From Pseudarthrobacter sp. (GTDB lineage Bacteria > Actinomycetota > Actinomycetes > Actinomycetales > Micrococcaceae), in contig JABFWC010000131.1 in the NCBI GenBank assembly GCA_013362385.1, positions 1-8,537 on the forward strand: DNA of 8,537 nucleotides. The letters are read 5' to 3'. The notes beneath the pieces are model-generated. The model made no database searches and was not told where the DNA came from. It saw only the letters and a program-made list of their open reading frames with translations. The position numbers and the translations under genes were made by a program. This document shows positions 1-7,425 of the stretch, piece after piece; the first letter of the stretch is position 1; each line of letters begins with the position of its first letter.

Positions 1-622
1 CGGCGGAGTACAGGTCGCTGCGGGCATCCACCGTTTCACCCCTGGCCTGTTCCGGCGAAAGGTATTGAGCTGTGCCTACAACCGCCAGGGTCTGGGTCAT
101 CGTGGCCGAAGAGTCGGCGAGGGCGCGGGCGATGCCGAAGTCCATCACCTTCACCGAATTGGTGCCTTCGCAGTACATGACGTTGGCAGGCTTGATGTCC
201 CGGTGCACGATGCCGGCCCTGTGGCTGTATTCGAGTGCACCGAGTACGCCGAGGCAGTAGTCGATCGCCTGGCTGATGCTCACCTCATTGGCGCGGATCA
301 GGTCGCGGAGGGTCCTGCCCTCCACGTATTCCATCACGATGTAGGGTACGCGGACGTCCTCGCCGGGCCCGTCGTGGACCTGGTGCTCACCGGTGTCGAA
401 GATGGCAACGATGGCGGGATGGTTCAGCGCCGCCACCGCCTGAGCCTCCCGCTTGAACCGGGCTTGGAACTGGGGGTCCCTGGCCATGTCGGGGCGGAGC
501 AGTTTGATGGCGACCGTGCGCCCCAGCCGGGTGTCGGTGCCGCGGTAGACGTCGGCCATGCCGCCCCTGCCGATGAGGCTGCCCAGCTCGTACCGGCCGC
601 TCAGGACGCGCCGGTTATCCAC
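1..622 (-). CDS. pknB: Ser/Thr protein kinase PknB, N-terminal kinase domain (partial, runs off left edge)
   Basis: About 207 codons of a Hanks-type Ser/Thr kinase can be read; the C-terminus (expected transmembrane helix and PASTA repeats) lies outside the window. Counting from GTG at 622: glycine loop GRGGMADV at 18-25, ATP-binding Lys40, HRDIKPAN at 140-147 with catalytic Asp142, DFG at 161-163, activation-loop Thr176 and Thr178 (MTQT) in the place of the autophosphorylated pair of M. tuberculosis PknB, then GTAQYLSPE at 183-191. In that family PknB phosphorylates cell-wall and division proteins and senses muropeptides or lipid II through PASTA repeats. I chose GTG 622 because its N-terminus (MDNRRVLSGRYEL) gives the family's usual spacing to Lys40 and a GGAGG lies 11 nt upstream. 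An in-frame GTG at 670 would add 16 residues and sits 15 nt after the pknA stop. It is the last gene of the cluster in the window. Confidence 0.95.
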   Translation of the reverse strand, partial: MDNRRVLSGRYELGSLIGRGGMADVYRGTDTRLGRTVAIKLLRPDMARDPQFQARFKREAQAVAALNHPAIVAIFDTGEHQVHDGPGEDVRVPYIVMEYVEGRTLRDLIRANEVSISQAIDYCLGVLGALEYSHRAGIVHRDIKPANVMYCEGTNSVKVMDFGIARALADSSATMTQTLAVVGTAQYLSPEQARGETVDARSDLYSA

Positions 623-633
623 CGGCAGGCTGT

Positions 634-638
634 CCTCC
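634..638 (-). promoter_or_regulatory. Shine-Dalgarno GGAGG supporting the pknB start at 622
   Basis: GGAGG reads on the minus strand from 638 to 634, 11 nt before GTG 622. The competing upstream GTG at 670 has only a weak GGTGGG before it, so this site favours the shorter PknB. The spacing is slightly long, which leaves the choice open. Confidence 0.5.
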
Positions 639-685
639 CGGTGCAACGGTGTGCGTGGTGACTCATTCACTGGTGGTCCCACCGT

Positions 686-2404
686 TTAGGGCGTGCAGGC
701 CGCAGGCGTTCCGGGCGTTTGGCCGGAGGCGCAGGTTGGCAGCGGCGAAAGGGGCGTGGGCCCCGCGACGGAGGACGTTGTGGGCGCAGGGGTGGGAGCC
801 GCAGTCGTGGGAGCGGGCGACGGAGCCGTTGCATAGACGACGGTGATGAGTGAACCCTTGGGCACCGTCCCGGTGGGATTCAATTGGAGGACCGTCCCGG
901 GCGCGGCTGAACGGCTCTCCTGCGGCAGGACCGTCACCTGCAGGCCCAATTGTTCGAGTTGCGTCCTTACCTGCCGATAGTCCTTGCCGAGGTAGCCATC
1001 CGCTATGACGTTGACGGTGTCCTGCGTGGGGGTCGGGGTAGGCGTGGGCGTGCTGCGCGTCTGGGTGGGAGCTGCGGACTGGGTGGTCCTCGTGGGGCTT
1101 GCCGACGTGGCCGGGGCGCTGCTGGTAGTGCCGGACGTGGGGTTGCCGGACGGGGCGAAAAGTCCCAGCTGGCTCAGGAGGAAACCGGCCAGGGCAAACA
1201 GCAGCAGCAGGATCAGGGCGACCAGCGGCCAGGTCCAGGGGCTGCGGCCCTTACGGCGCGGCTCGTCGGCCGAACCGTCGTCGTACGTTTCCTCTTCCTG
1301 GTCCCAGTTCCGCTCAGCTGCCATCGCGTTGGCGCGGGCAAGGGGTCCCTGGCGGCCCTCTTCCCCGACAGCAGACGCTCCGGAACCGCCGGCTGCCATT
1401 CCGGCGGCCGCACCTGCTGCACCGGCGCCAACCACCGGCAAGGCGGACGTGGCGGACGGCGAGGAGTCCCCTTGCGCCCCGATGATGCCGGTGGGAGCGG
1501 TGGTTGTATCCACCGGTGCCGTGATGGGGCCGGTGTCGGCATCAAACAAAAGCATCCCGGGGACCGCGGCGCGCGCCGCCCCGATATCGCCGTTCCGGAT
1601 GGCCTCGGCGGCCTCGGCCAGCTTGATGGCGTTGGCTGGCCGGTTCTTGGGGTCCTTGGAAAGCATGGACATCAGGAGCGCACGGACCGGGGCCGGCAGG
1701 GACTCCGGGAGGGGCGGCGGAGCATCGTTCACCTGGGCCAGGGCGATGGCGATCTGGGACTCACCCGAGAAGGGCCGGTGGCCCGTCAGGCACTCGTACC
1801 CGATGACGCCCAGGGAGTAGATGTCCGAGGATCCGGTGGCCGTCTGCCCCGTGGCCTGTTCCGGCGCCAGGTACTGGGCGGTGCCCATGACCTGCCCGGT
1901 TTGCGTCAGCGGCACCTGGTCCGCCAGGCGGGCGATGCCGAAGTCGGTTACCTTGACCCGTCCATCCGGGGTGATCAGGAGGTTGCCCGGCTTGACGTCC
2001 CGGTGCACCAGGCCCTGTGCGTGCGCCACCGACAGCGCGCGGGCGGTCTGCGCGATGATCGACAGCGTTCGGTCCGGCGAGAGCACCTGCTCGTGCTCGA
2101 TAATGCTGCTCAGCGGCTGACCGGGCACCAGTTCCATGACGAGGTAGGCTGAGCCCTCTTCTTCGCCGTAATCGAACACATTGGCAATTCCGACATGGTT
2201 GAGCAGTGCTGTGTGCCGTGCCTCCGCACGGAAGCGCTGGAGGAAGCCGGGGTCGCCCGTGTATTCCTCTTTGAGCACCTTGATCGCGACGATGCGGCCG
2301 AGAACGAGGTCTTTCGCCTTCCAGACTTCCCCCATGCCGCCGATCGCGATCCGTGTGGTCAGCTGGAATCTGCCGCCGAGGGTGATTCCGGTTGTAGGCC
2401 TCAC
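686..2404 (-). CDS. pknA: Ser/Thr protein kinase PknA with one extracytoplasmic PASTA domain
   Basis: A 572-residue membrane kinase that in actinobacteria phosphorylates division and wall-synthesis proteins together with PknB. The kinase domain spans about 12-270: [10 protein letters not shown] loop at 19-28, Lys42, HRDVKPGN at 134-141 (Asp136), DFG at 154-156, activation-loop Thr167/Thr169, APE at 180-182. The first loop glycine is Ala20, as I recall for mycobacterial PknA. An Ala/Gly-rich then acidic juxtamembrane stretch (about 318-382) leads to RRK and one membrane helix (about 391-413). Outside are a Thr/Ser/Pro linker (421-462), a PASTA-like domain (464-526; VNV start, [17 protein letters not shown] core, [11 protein letters not shown] end) and a Pro/Thr tail with Cys558 and Cys570. 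M. tuberculosis PknA is shorter and lacks PASTA. The GTG start overlaps the pbpA stop (GTGA). Identity as PknA rather than a second PknB rests on gene order, loop sequence and the kinase domain. Confidence 0.95.
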   Translation of the reverse strand: MRPTTGITLGGRFQLTTRIAIGGMGEVWKAKDLVLGRIVAIKVLKEEYTGDPGFLQRFRAEARHTALLNHVGIANVFDYGEEEGSAYLVMELVPGQPLSSIIEHEQVLSPDRTLSIIAQTARALSVAHAQGLVHRDVKPGNLLITPDGRVKVTDFGIARLADQVPLTQTGQVMGTAQYLAPEQATGQTATGSSDIYSLGVIGYECLTGHRPFSGESQIAIALAQVNDAPPPLPESLPAPVRALLMSMLSKDPKNRPANAIKLAEAAEAIRNGDIGAARAAVPGMLLFDADTGPITAPVDTTTAPTGIIGAQGDSSPSATSALPVVGAGAAGAAAGMAAGGSGASAVGEEGRQGPLARANAMAAERNWDQEEETYDDGSADEPRRKGRSPWTWPLVALILLLLFALAGFLLSQLGLFAPSGNPTSGTTSSAPATSASPTRTTQSAAPTQTRSTPTPTPTPTQDTVNVIADGYLGKDYRQVRTQLEQLGLQVTVLPQESRSAAPGTVLQLNPTGTVPKGSLITVVYATAPSPAPTTAAPTPAPTTSSVAGPTPLSPLPTCASGQTPGTPAACTP

Positions 2405-3861
2405 TTATTCAACACCGCCTCAAAAATCTTCTTCGCGTTCGGACTGGTCAGCTGTGCGCCGGTGGTGATGTTCACGCCCTCCATGACGATCGTGACACTC
2501 ACCTGCGGATTGTTTGCGGGGGCAAAGCCGGTGAACCAGGAGTTGTTCGTTCCATTTCCCAGCTCTGCCGTTCCGGTCTTGCCGGCGACCTGGACGCCCG
2601 GCACTGCCGCGCCCTTGGCAATGCCCTCACTGACGGCGCTTGCCATCCACTCCGTGATCTGCCCGGCGATCTGTGGCGTGGTTGACGTGCGCAGCTGCTG
2701 GGGCTGGGGTTCGTCGATGACGCGCAGGTCCGGTGAACGCAGGGTCTTGATCAGCTTGGGCTGCATCTGGATGCCGCCGTTGGCGATGGCGGAGGTCATC
2801 ATGTTGATCTGCAGGGGCGTGGCGCGGACATCCTTCTGCCCAATCGCCGATTGCGCCAGGCCGGGAGCGTCGAGATCGTCCGGGAATCCGTTGCCCTGGG
2901 CGTGGCCCAGCTTCAGCTGGTCCCCGACCTGTTCGCCGAAGCCGAACTTCTTGGCCTGTTCGGCAATGGCATTCCGGCCAAGGTCCAGCGCAATGCTGGC
3001 AAACGGCGTGTTGCAGGACTGCTGCAGTGCGAAGGCAAACCCTGCGGTATCGCGGGTATAGCAGTTGCCGCCCGCGTAGTTGGGCAGCTTGTACTGGATC
3101 CCGTTGAACGGCATTTCGGCGGGGTTCGGGAGCACACTGTCCTTGTTGTACTTTCCGGAAGCAAGCGCGGCCGCAGTGTCCACGAGTTTGAAGACGGAAC
3201 CCGGGGCGAGCAGCTCACCCGTGGGGCCGCTGACGTTCTGGTTCAGGTTGATGCCCGGGACCTTGACCAGTTCGTTGATGGCCGCGCTTTCGGCGGTCGC
3301 GTCCTGGGTTGCCACCTGGTTCGGGTTGTAGGAGGGTTTGGAGGCCATGGCCAGGATGGCCCCGGTCTTGGGGTTGGTCACCACGATCGAGCCGCGCTGG
3401 CCGTCCGGAATCAGGTTGTACGCAAGCTGCTGGATCTGGGGGTCGATAGTGAGTTCCACCGACGCCCCCTTGGGCTGGTTCCCCAGGAAAAGCTGCCCCA
3501 CCCGGTCCAGGAACAGCTGGTCGGAATCACCGGCCAGTTCCGAGCCCATGCTTTGCTCCAGGCCGGTGGCGCCGTAGTTCTTGGAGAAGTAGCCGGTCAG
3601 GCCGGCGTACAGCTCCGGTTGCGGGTAGGTGCGCTGGAACTTGCAGGTTTCCGATCCGGTTTCCACCGACTCGGCCACGGGGCTTCCGCCGACGATGATG
3701 GCGCCGCGGTCGTTGCAGTAGTTCTGCAGGATGGCGCGCTGGTTCAGCGGATTGGTCTTGAGGTCGTCGGCACCCACTACCTGGACAAAGCTGATGGCGC
3801 CGAAGATCAGCGCGAACATGGCGACGGCCGCCACCCACGAGTGCCTGATGGCCTGGTTCAC
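2401..3861 (-). CDS. pbpA: Class B penicillin-binding protein PbpA (D,D-transpeptidase)
   Basis: A 486-residue wall transpeptidase that cross-links peptidoglycan stem peptides outside the membrane, working with the SEDS protein encoded just upstream. An N-terminal signal anchor covers about 9-31, a short dimerisation region about 35-150, and the penicillin-binding domain about 155-485. The three active-site motifs are intact: S222-V-F-K225 (nucleophile Ser222), S282-C-N284 and K428-T-G430 followed by TAE. Ser222 carries the same number as in M. tuberculosis PbpA. Cys267 and Cys283 sit next to the SxN motif and could form the disulfide I recall for mycobacterial PbpA. There is no PASTA domain. 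GTG at 3861 overlaps the rodA stop as GTGA, with GAGGCGG (3872-3878) upstream. The family member in mycobacteria acts in septation and is a PknB substrate. Confidence 0.96.
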   Translation of the reverse strand: MNQAIRHSWVAAVAMFALIFGAISFVQVVGADDLKTNPLNQRAILQNYCNDRGAIIVGGSPVAESVETGSETCKFQRTYPQPELYAGLTGYFSKNYGATGLEQSMGSELAGDSDQLFLDRVGQLFLGNQPKGASVELTIDPQIQQLAYNLIPDGQRGSIVVTNPKTGAILAMASKPSYNPNQVATQDATAESAAINELVKVPGINLNQNVSGPTGELLAPGSVFKLVDTAAALASGKYNKDSVLPNPAEMPFNGIQYKLPNYAGGNCYTRDTAGFAFALQQSCNTPFASIALDLGRNAIAEQAKKFGFGEQVGDQLKLGHAQGNGFPDDLDAPGLAQSAIGQKDVRATPLQINMMTSAIANGGIQMQPKLIKTLRSPDLRVIDEPQPQQLRTSTTPQIAGQITEWMASAVSEGIAKGAAVPGVQVAGKTGTAELGNGTNNSWFTGFAPANNPQVSVTIVMEGVNITTGAQLTSPNAKKIFEAVLNK

Positions 3862-5246
3862 GCCTGCTTCACCGCCTCGGTCGGAGTGTCAATGCCGGTG
3901 GCCGCCGCTGTTCCGGCGGGAGGCAGCGGAGTGGTGTCCACCGGGCCGCGGGCCGCGTGGGAGATCAGCAGCAGCAGTCCCACGATGATCCAATTGGCCA
4001 GCAGCGAGGAGCCGCCGGCAGCCAGGAACGGCGTGGTGAGGCCGGTCAACGGGATAAGCCGGGTGACGCCGCCAATGACCACGAAGCATTGGAGGGCCAC
4101 CGCGAAGGACAGGCCGCAGGCGAGCAGCTTTCCGAACGCGTCCCGGGTCCCCAGGGCGGCGCGGAAGCCGCGCGTGAAGAACAGCAGGTAGAGCAGGACG
4201 ACGGCGAACAGCCCGATCAGGCCCAGTTCCTCGCCGAGGGAGGCGATGATCATGTCGCTGTTGGCGAACGGAACCAGGTCCGGCCGCCCCTGGCCAAGGC
4301 CGGTTCCCACGAGGCCGCCGTTGGCCATGCCAAACAGGCCCTCGATGACCTGCCGGCTGCCGGTCTCGTAGACCTCAGGCGAGAAGGCGTTGAGCCAGCC
4401 GTAGACGCGCTGCTGCACGTGGGAGAACACCTGGGCAGCCACGAACCCGCCGCCGAGGATCAGGGCGAGGCCGATCACCACCCAGCTGATCCGGCTGGTG
4501 GCAACGTAGATCATGACAATGAACAGGCCGAAGAACAGCAGGGAGGAACCAAGGTCACGCTGGAAGATGAGCACACCGATGCTGACCAGCCACGCGGTGA
4601 TCATGGGCCCCATGTCCTTGAAACGTGGAAACTGCAGCGGGCCGATCTTGCGGCCGGCGAGCAGGATGAGGTCGCGGTTGGAGGAAAGATACCCGGCAAA
4701 GAATATGGCCAGCGTAATCTTGGCGACCTCACCGGGCTGGAACGTCATGGAGCCGAACCTGATCCACACGCGCGCACCGAGGATCTCGCCGGCGCTGATC
4801 CCCGGAACGAGCGGCAGGATCAGCAGCAGGGCACTGGCGGCCAGGGAAATGAAGGTGAAGCGGCGCAGGACGCGGTGGTCCTTGAGGAAGAAAACGACGG
4901 CGATCGCCACGGCCATGGCCACCAAGGTCCACCGGAGCTGGTTGTTGCCGGTGTCTTCCCCGGGTGCGTCCAGACGGTGGATCATGGCAAGGCCCAGGCC
5001 GTTCAGGGCCACCACGATCGGAAGGATGACCGGATCGGCATATTTCGCGCGGAGCCGGAGGACGCTGTGGAAGGCCAGGGCGGCGACCGCGAGCAGGCCG
5101 GATTGGAACCAGAAGTCGGAGTCGAAAGCCTTCTCACCGTCCACGCCCACCAGCATGTTGGCACCGACTCCCACCGCCAGGGCAAGGAGCAGCAGCAGCA
5201 GTTCAACGTTGCGGCGAGGCTTCGGCATGGTGTTTACCTGGCTCAT
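3858..5246 (-). CDS. rodA: FtsW/RodA/SpoVE-family (SEDS) peptidoglycan glycosyltransferase
   Basis: A 462-residue polytopic membrane protein that polymerises lipid II into glycan strands, paired with the transpeptidase PbpA downstream. Many hydrophobic helices run from about residue 14 to 440. Family signatures are GARVWIRFGSMTFQPGEVAK at 157-176, the QRDLGSS loop at 229-235, and the segment FANSDMIIASLGEELG at 327-342, whose Asp331 should be the SEDS catalytic aspartate. The C-terminus is a short Pro/Thr-rich cytoplasmic tail. The reading frame stays open upstream to 5708, but that stretch overlaps pstP and has no family similarity. ATG 5246 is preferred because it overlaps the pstP stop (ATGA) and has GAGG 7 nt upstream; Met7 is a weaker alternative. 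By position it is the Rv0017c/RodA equivalent. From sequence alone RodA and FtsW are hard to separate. Confidence 0.95.
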   Translation of the reverse strand: MSQVNTMPKPRRNVELLLLLLALAVGVGANMLVGVDGEKAFDSDFWFQSGLLAVAALAFHSVLRLRAKYADPVILPIVVALNGLGLAMIHRLDAPGEDTGNNQLRWTLVAMAVAIAVVFFLKDHRVLRRFTFISLAASALLLILPLVPGISAGEILGARVWIRFGSMTFQPGEVAKITLAIFFAGYLSSNRDLILLAGRKIGPLQFPRFKDMGPMITAWLVSIGVLIFQRDLGSSLLFFGLFIVMIYVATSRISWVVIGLALILGGGFVAAQVFSHVQQRVYGWLNAFSPEVYETGSRQVIEGLFGMANGGLVGTGLGQGRPDLVPFANSDMIIASLGEELGLIGLFAVVLLYLLFFTRGFRAALGTRDAFGKLLACGLSFAVALQCFVVIGGVTRLIPLTGLTTPFLAAGGSSLLANWIIVGLLLLISHAARGPVDTTPLPPAGTAAATGIDTPTEAVKQA

Positions 5247-6940
5247 TTGGCCGCCTCGCAGGTGATGGTAGGTGTGGGGGAGGGAGTTGGCGCAGGCGAC
5301 GCGGACGCGTCCGGAGCCGGCGGCGGGGCACTTGCCGCCGGGGATGCGCCGGCAGACGCCGAGGCCGACGCTGAAGCTGATGCCGTGGGGCATTCCTGCT
5401 CGGGCGACGTGGTTCCTGTGAGTTCCAGGTTCTTCACGATCCGCTGTGCGTCGTAAAGATCGTTGGCGGGCACCGTCTGGCGGACGCGCTGTTGCGAGAA
5501 CGGTGGAAGCGAGTCCATCCGGATGTCGGTCACGGCCTCCAGGGAGGACAGCTGGATGGGACCAAGCCGCTGGGACACGCCGTTGTAGATGGCCACCCGG
5601 GAGTCGAATTCGCCCACGTAGTAGCGGGTCTGGGTCCAGGCATACCCGAGCCATAGGCCGACAGCCACCACCACGAGTACTGCGGCGGCAATGGACCAGG
5701 CCACCCACCGGCGGGGACGCAGCGGGACGAATGTATCGCCCGGGTCGCCTGCCGGATCCGCCTTGTGGGTAAGGAGCGTGGCGGCGCGCCTGGCCACGGT
5801 ACGGCCGGCCACCGTGGGGATGGAACCGGACTCAGCGGCCGCAGCAGCTGCGCCGACAAGATGGTGCGGGCGCGAGGCCAGTTCTTCCCGCAGGACTTCC
5901 GCGGACAGATGTTCGCCAAGATGCGGGTCGGTGCTGCCCGGATCCGTGGAACCGGGATCGGCGTCCTTGCCCGAACCGGCGTCCCCGGCCTCTTCACCGG
6001 CGGTTGCGCCGGCCTCGTCCGTGTCGCTTTCACCCTGGCCCGCGGGCGTCCGGTCCCCGGCCTGCTCTGCCGCCTGCTCTTCCGCGGCGGCCGGCGACTC
6101 CGCCGCGGCAGCGGGCTTGCTGCCCTGCACCGGCGGGACGATCTCGACGGCGGCCGTGCTGACGTCGTCGGGCGTTTCCTGGGCGATGTCCACCATGACC
6201 ACGGTGACGTTGTCAGGCGCGCCGGCCTCGAGCGTGAGTTCCACGAGGGTGTCGGCGCACTCGGCTAGGTCCCTGGTTTCCCGGACCGTGCGCTCCACCG
6301 CGTGCCCCGCGACGTAGTTCAGGCCGTCCGAGCAGAGCAGCCAGCGGTCGCCCGGCTTCACGTCGAGTGTGGCCAGGTCCAGTTCCGGGCTGGCGTCCAC
6401 ATCGCCCAGGACCCGCATCAGGACGTTCTTATGCGGATGCGTCTCCGCTTCCTCCGGCTTGAGCCTGCCTTCATCGATCAGGCGCTGGACGAAGGTGTGG
6501 TCCACGCTGATCTGCTTGAATTCCCCGTCCCGGAGCAGGTAGGCACGGGAATCGCCGATGTGGGCGAAATGCAGCTTCCCTTCGGCGAGCAGCAGGGCTG
6601 TGACCGTGGTGCCCATCCCGGCCAGCTTCGGGTTGATGTGCACAAGCTCGGACAGCAGGGAGTTCGCCGTCTGGATCTCGTCGGCGAGGGTGGTGGACGC
6701 GTCGCCTTCGTAGTCGGCGCGGTCCAGGTGGATCATGTCCAGGACCGTGGCCGCGGAAGCGACGTCCCCGCCCGCGTGTCCGCCCATGCCGTCGGCCACC
6801 ACGGCCAGGTGGCGGCCCGCGTAGGCTGAATCATCGTTTTTCGAACGGATCCGCCCCACGTGGGACCGCGCGGCGAAGCGCATGATGAGGGGCCGCTCTC
6901 CGGGCTCGGGCCCGGTTGCGGGGTTCTCGGTGACGGCCAT
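5243..6940 (-). CDS. pstP: Membrane PP2C-family Ser/Thr phosphatase PstP
   Basis: A 565-residue metal-dependent phosphatase that dephosphorylates PknA, PknB and their substrates. The PP2C domain covers about 20-252. Metal and phosphate ligands are visible: RSKNDDS at 32-38 (Asp37), DGMGGHAGG at 50-58 (Asp50), GMGTT at 108-112, HIGDSRAYLLRDG at 127-139, CSDGL at 203-207 (Asp205) and GAPDNVTVV at 240-248 (Asp243). A long Ala/Glu/Pro-rich cytoplasmic linker (about 253-408, with a doubled DPGST at 328-337) precedes one membrane helix (about 413-435) and an extracytoplasmic part of about 130 residues. That part ends in a Ser-Ala repeat and a Pro-rich tail bracketed by two cysteines. ATG 6940 lies 2 nt after the fhaB stop with GAGG 8 nt upstream; the conserved region begins near Met20, a possible alternative start with a poor ribosome site. 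Confidence 0.96.
   Translation of the reverse strand: MAVTENPATGPEPGERPLIMRFAARSHVGRIRSKNDDSAYAGRHLAVVADGMGGHAGGDVASAATVLDMIHLDRADYEGDASTTLADEIQTANSLLSELVHINPKLAGMGTTVTALLLAEGKLHFAHIGDSRAYLLRDGEFKQISVDHTFVQRLIDEGRLKPEEAETHPHKNVLMRVLGDVDASPELDLATLDVKPGDRWLLCSDGLNYVAGHAVERTVRETRDLAECADTLVELTLEAGAPDNVTVVMVDIAQETPDDVSTAAVEIVPPVQGSKPAAAAESPAAAEEQAAEQAGDRTPAGQGESDTDEAGATAGEEAGDAGSGKDADPGSTDPGSTDPHLGEHLSAEVLREELASRPHHLVGAAAAAAESGSIPTVAGRTVARRAATLLTHKADPAGDPGDTFVPLRPRRWVAWSIAAAVLVVVAVGLWLGYAWTQTRYYVGEFDSRVAIYNGVSQRLGPIQLSSLEAVTDIRMDSLPPFSQQRVRQTVPANDLYDAQRIVKNLELTGTTSPEQECPTASASASASASAGASPAASAPPPAPDASASPAPTPSPTPTITCEAAK
5254..5257 (-). promoter_or_regulatory. Shine-Dalgarno GAGG that fixes the rodA start
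   Basis: GAGG reads from 5257 to 5254 on the minus strand, 7 nt before ATG 5246 and inside the last codons of pstP. It decides for the 462-residue RodA against the much longer open frame that begins at 5708. Confidence 0.65.
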
Positions 6941-6942
6941 GG

Positions 6943-7425
6943 TTACGGCCTCAATTCAATGACCGTCTTGCCGATCCTCACGGGTACCCCAGGCTCTACC
7001 GGAAGGGCACGGGTAAGTTGCTGGTCTCCGAGGTAGGTTCCGTTGGTGGAGCCCAGGTCCTCGATGAACCAGCGGCTGCCCTGCGGAAAGAGCCTGGCGT
7101 GGCGGCCCGAGGCGTAGTCGTCCTCCAGCACCAGGGTTGCTTCCTGGGCGCGGCCCAGCAGGATCGGGCTCGCAGCCAGTGGAAGAGTCCTGCCCTTGAG
7201 GGGGCCTTCCACCACCACCAACTGACGGGCCTGCTGCTTCGCCGGCGGTTGCGGCGGTTCGGCGAGGTCGGGGTTTCGCCGTACCTGGCGCGCGGACGGG
7301 GCGCCGGCAGCCGCCTTGCGCCCCACCATGAGGTCGCGGCGCATGGCGGAGACGATGCTGAAGATGAGCACCCAGAGGAGCAGCAGGAAGCCAAACCGGA
7401 GGGCGGTGATGGTCAAATCGCTCAT
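6943..7425 (-). CDS. fhaB: Membrane-anchored FHA-domain protein FhaB (FipA-like)
   Basis: A 160-residue protein with one N-terminal membrane helix (about 8-27), a basic/Pro-rich linker (29-67) and a C-terminal FHA domain (about 68-160) that binds phosphothreonine peptides. FHA hallmarks are LLGR at 89-92, S106-G-R-H109 and GSTNGTYLG at 125-133. The mycobacterial orthologue (Rv0019c, FhaB/FipA) is a PknA/PknB partner linked to FtsZ and FtsQ at the septum; that role here is inferred from family and position. ATG 7425 overlaps the fhaA stop as ATGA, and the stop is 2 nt before pstP, so expression should be coupled to both neighbours. The ribosome site is weak (GGGTGG inside the fhaA 3' end). Confidence 0.95.
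   Translation of the reverse strand: MSDLTITALRFGFLLLLWVLIFSIVSAMRRDLMVGRKAAAGAPSARQVRRNPDLAEPPQPPAKQQARQLVVVEGPLKGRTLPLAASPILLGRAQEATLVLEDDYASGRHARLFPQGSRWFIEDLGSTNGTYLGDQQLTRALPVEPGVPVRIGKTVIELRP

Noticed and set aside
65..661. 198-codon plus-strand frame at the left edge
   Set aside because: The opposite strand encodes the PknB kinase domain with all catalytic motifs.
950..2152. 400-codon open frame on the plus strand across pknA
   Set aside because: Arg/Gly-rich low-complexity translation opposite a clear kinase gene, with no domain or start-site support.
2851..4191. 446-codon open frame on the plus strand across pbpA and the rodA 3' end
   Set aside because: Antisense shadow of two genes with complete active-site motifs; no recognisable protein features.
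3957..5456. 499-codon open frame on the plus strand across rodA and the pstP 3' end
   Set aside because: It lies antisense to rodA, whose family motifs are intact. Its Gln/Glu/Gly/His-rich composition is typical of a mirror frame in high-GC coding DNA.
5247..5708. 154-residue N-terminal extension of RodA
   Set aside because: The frame happens to stay open inside pstP, but the translation is Arg/Gly/Pro-rich with no family similarity. ATG 5246 has an ATGA overlap and a good ribosome site.
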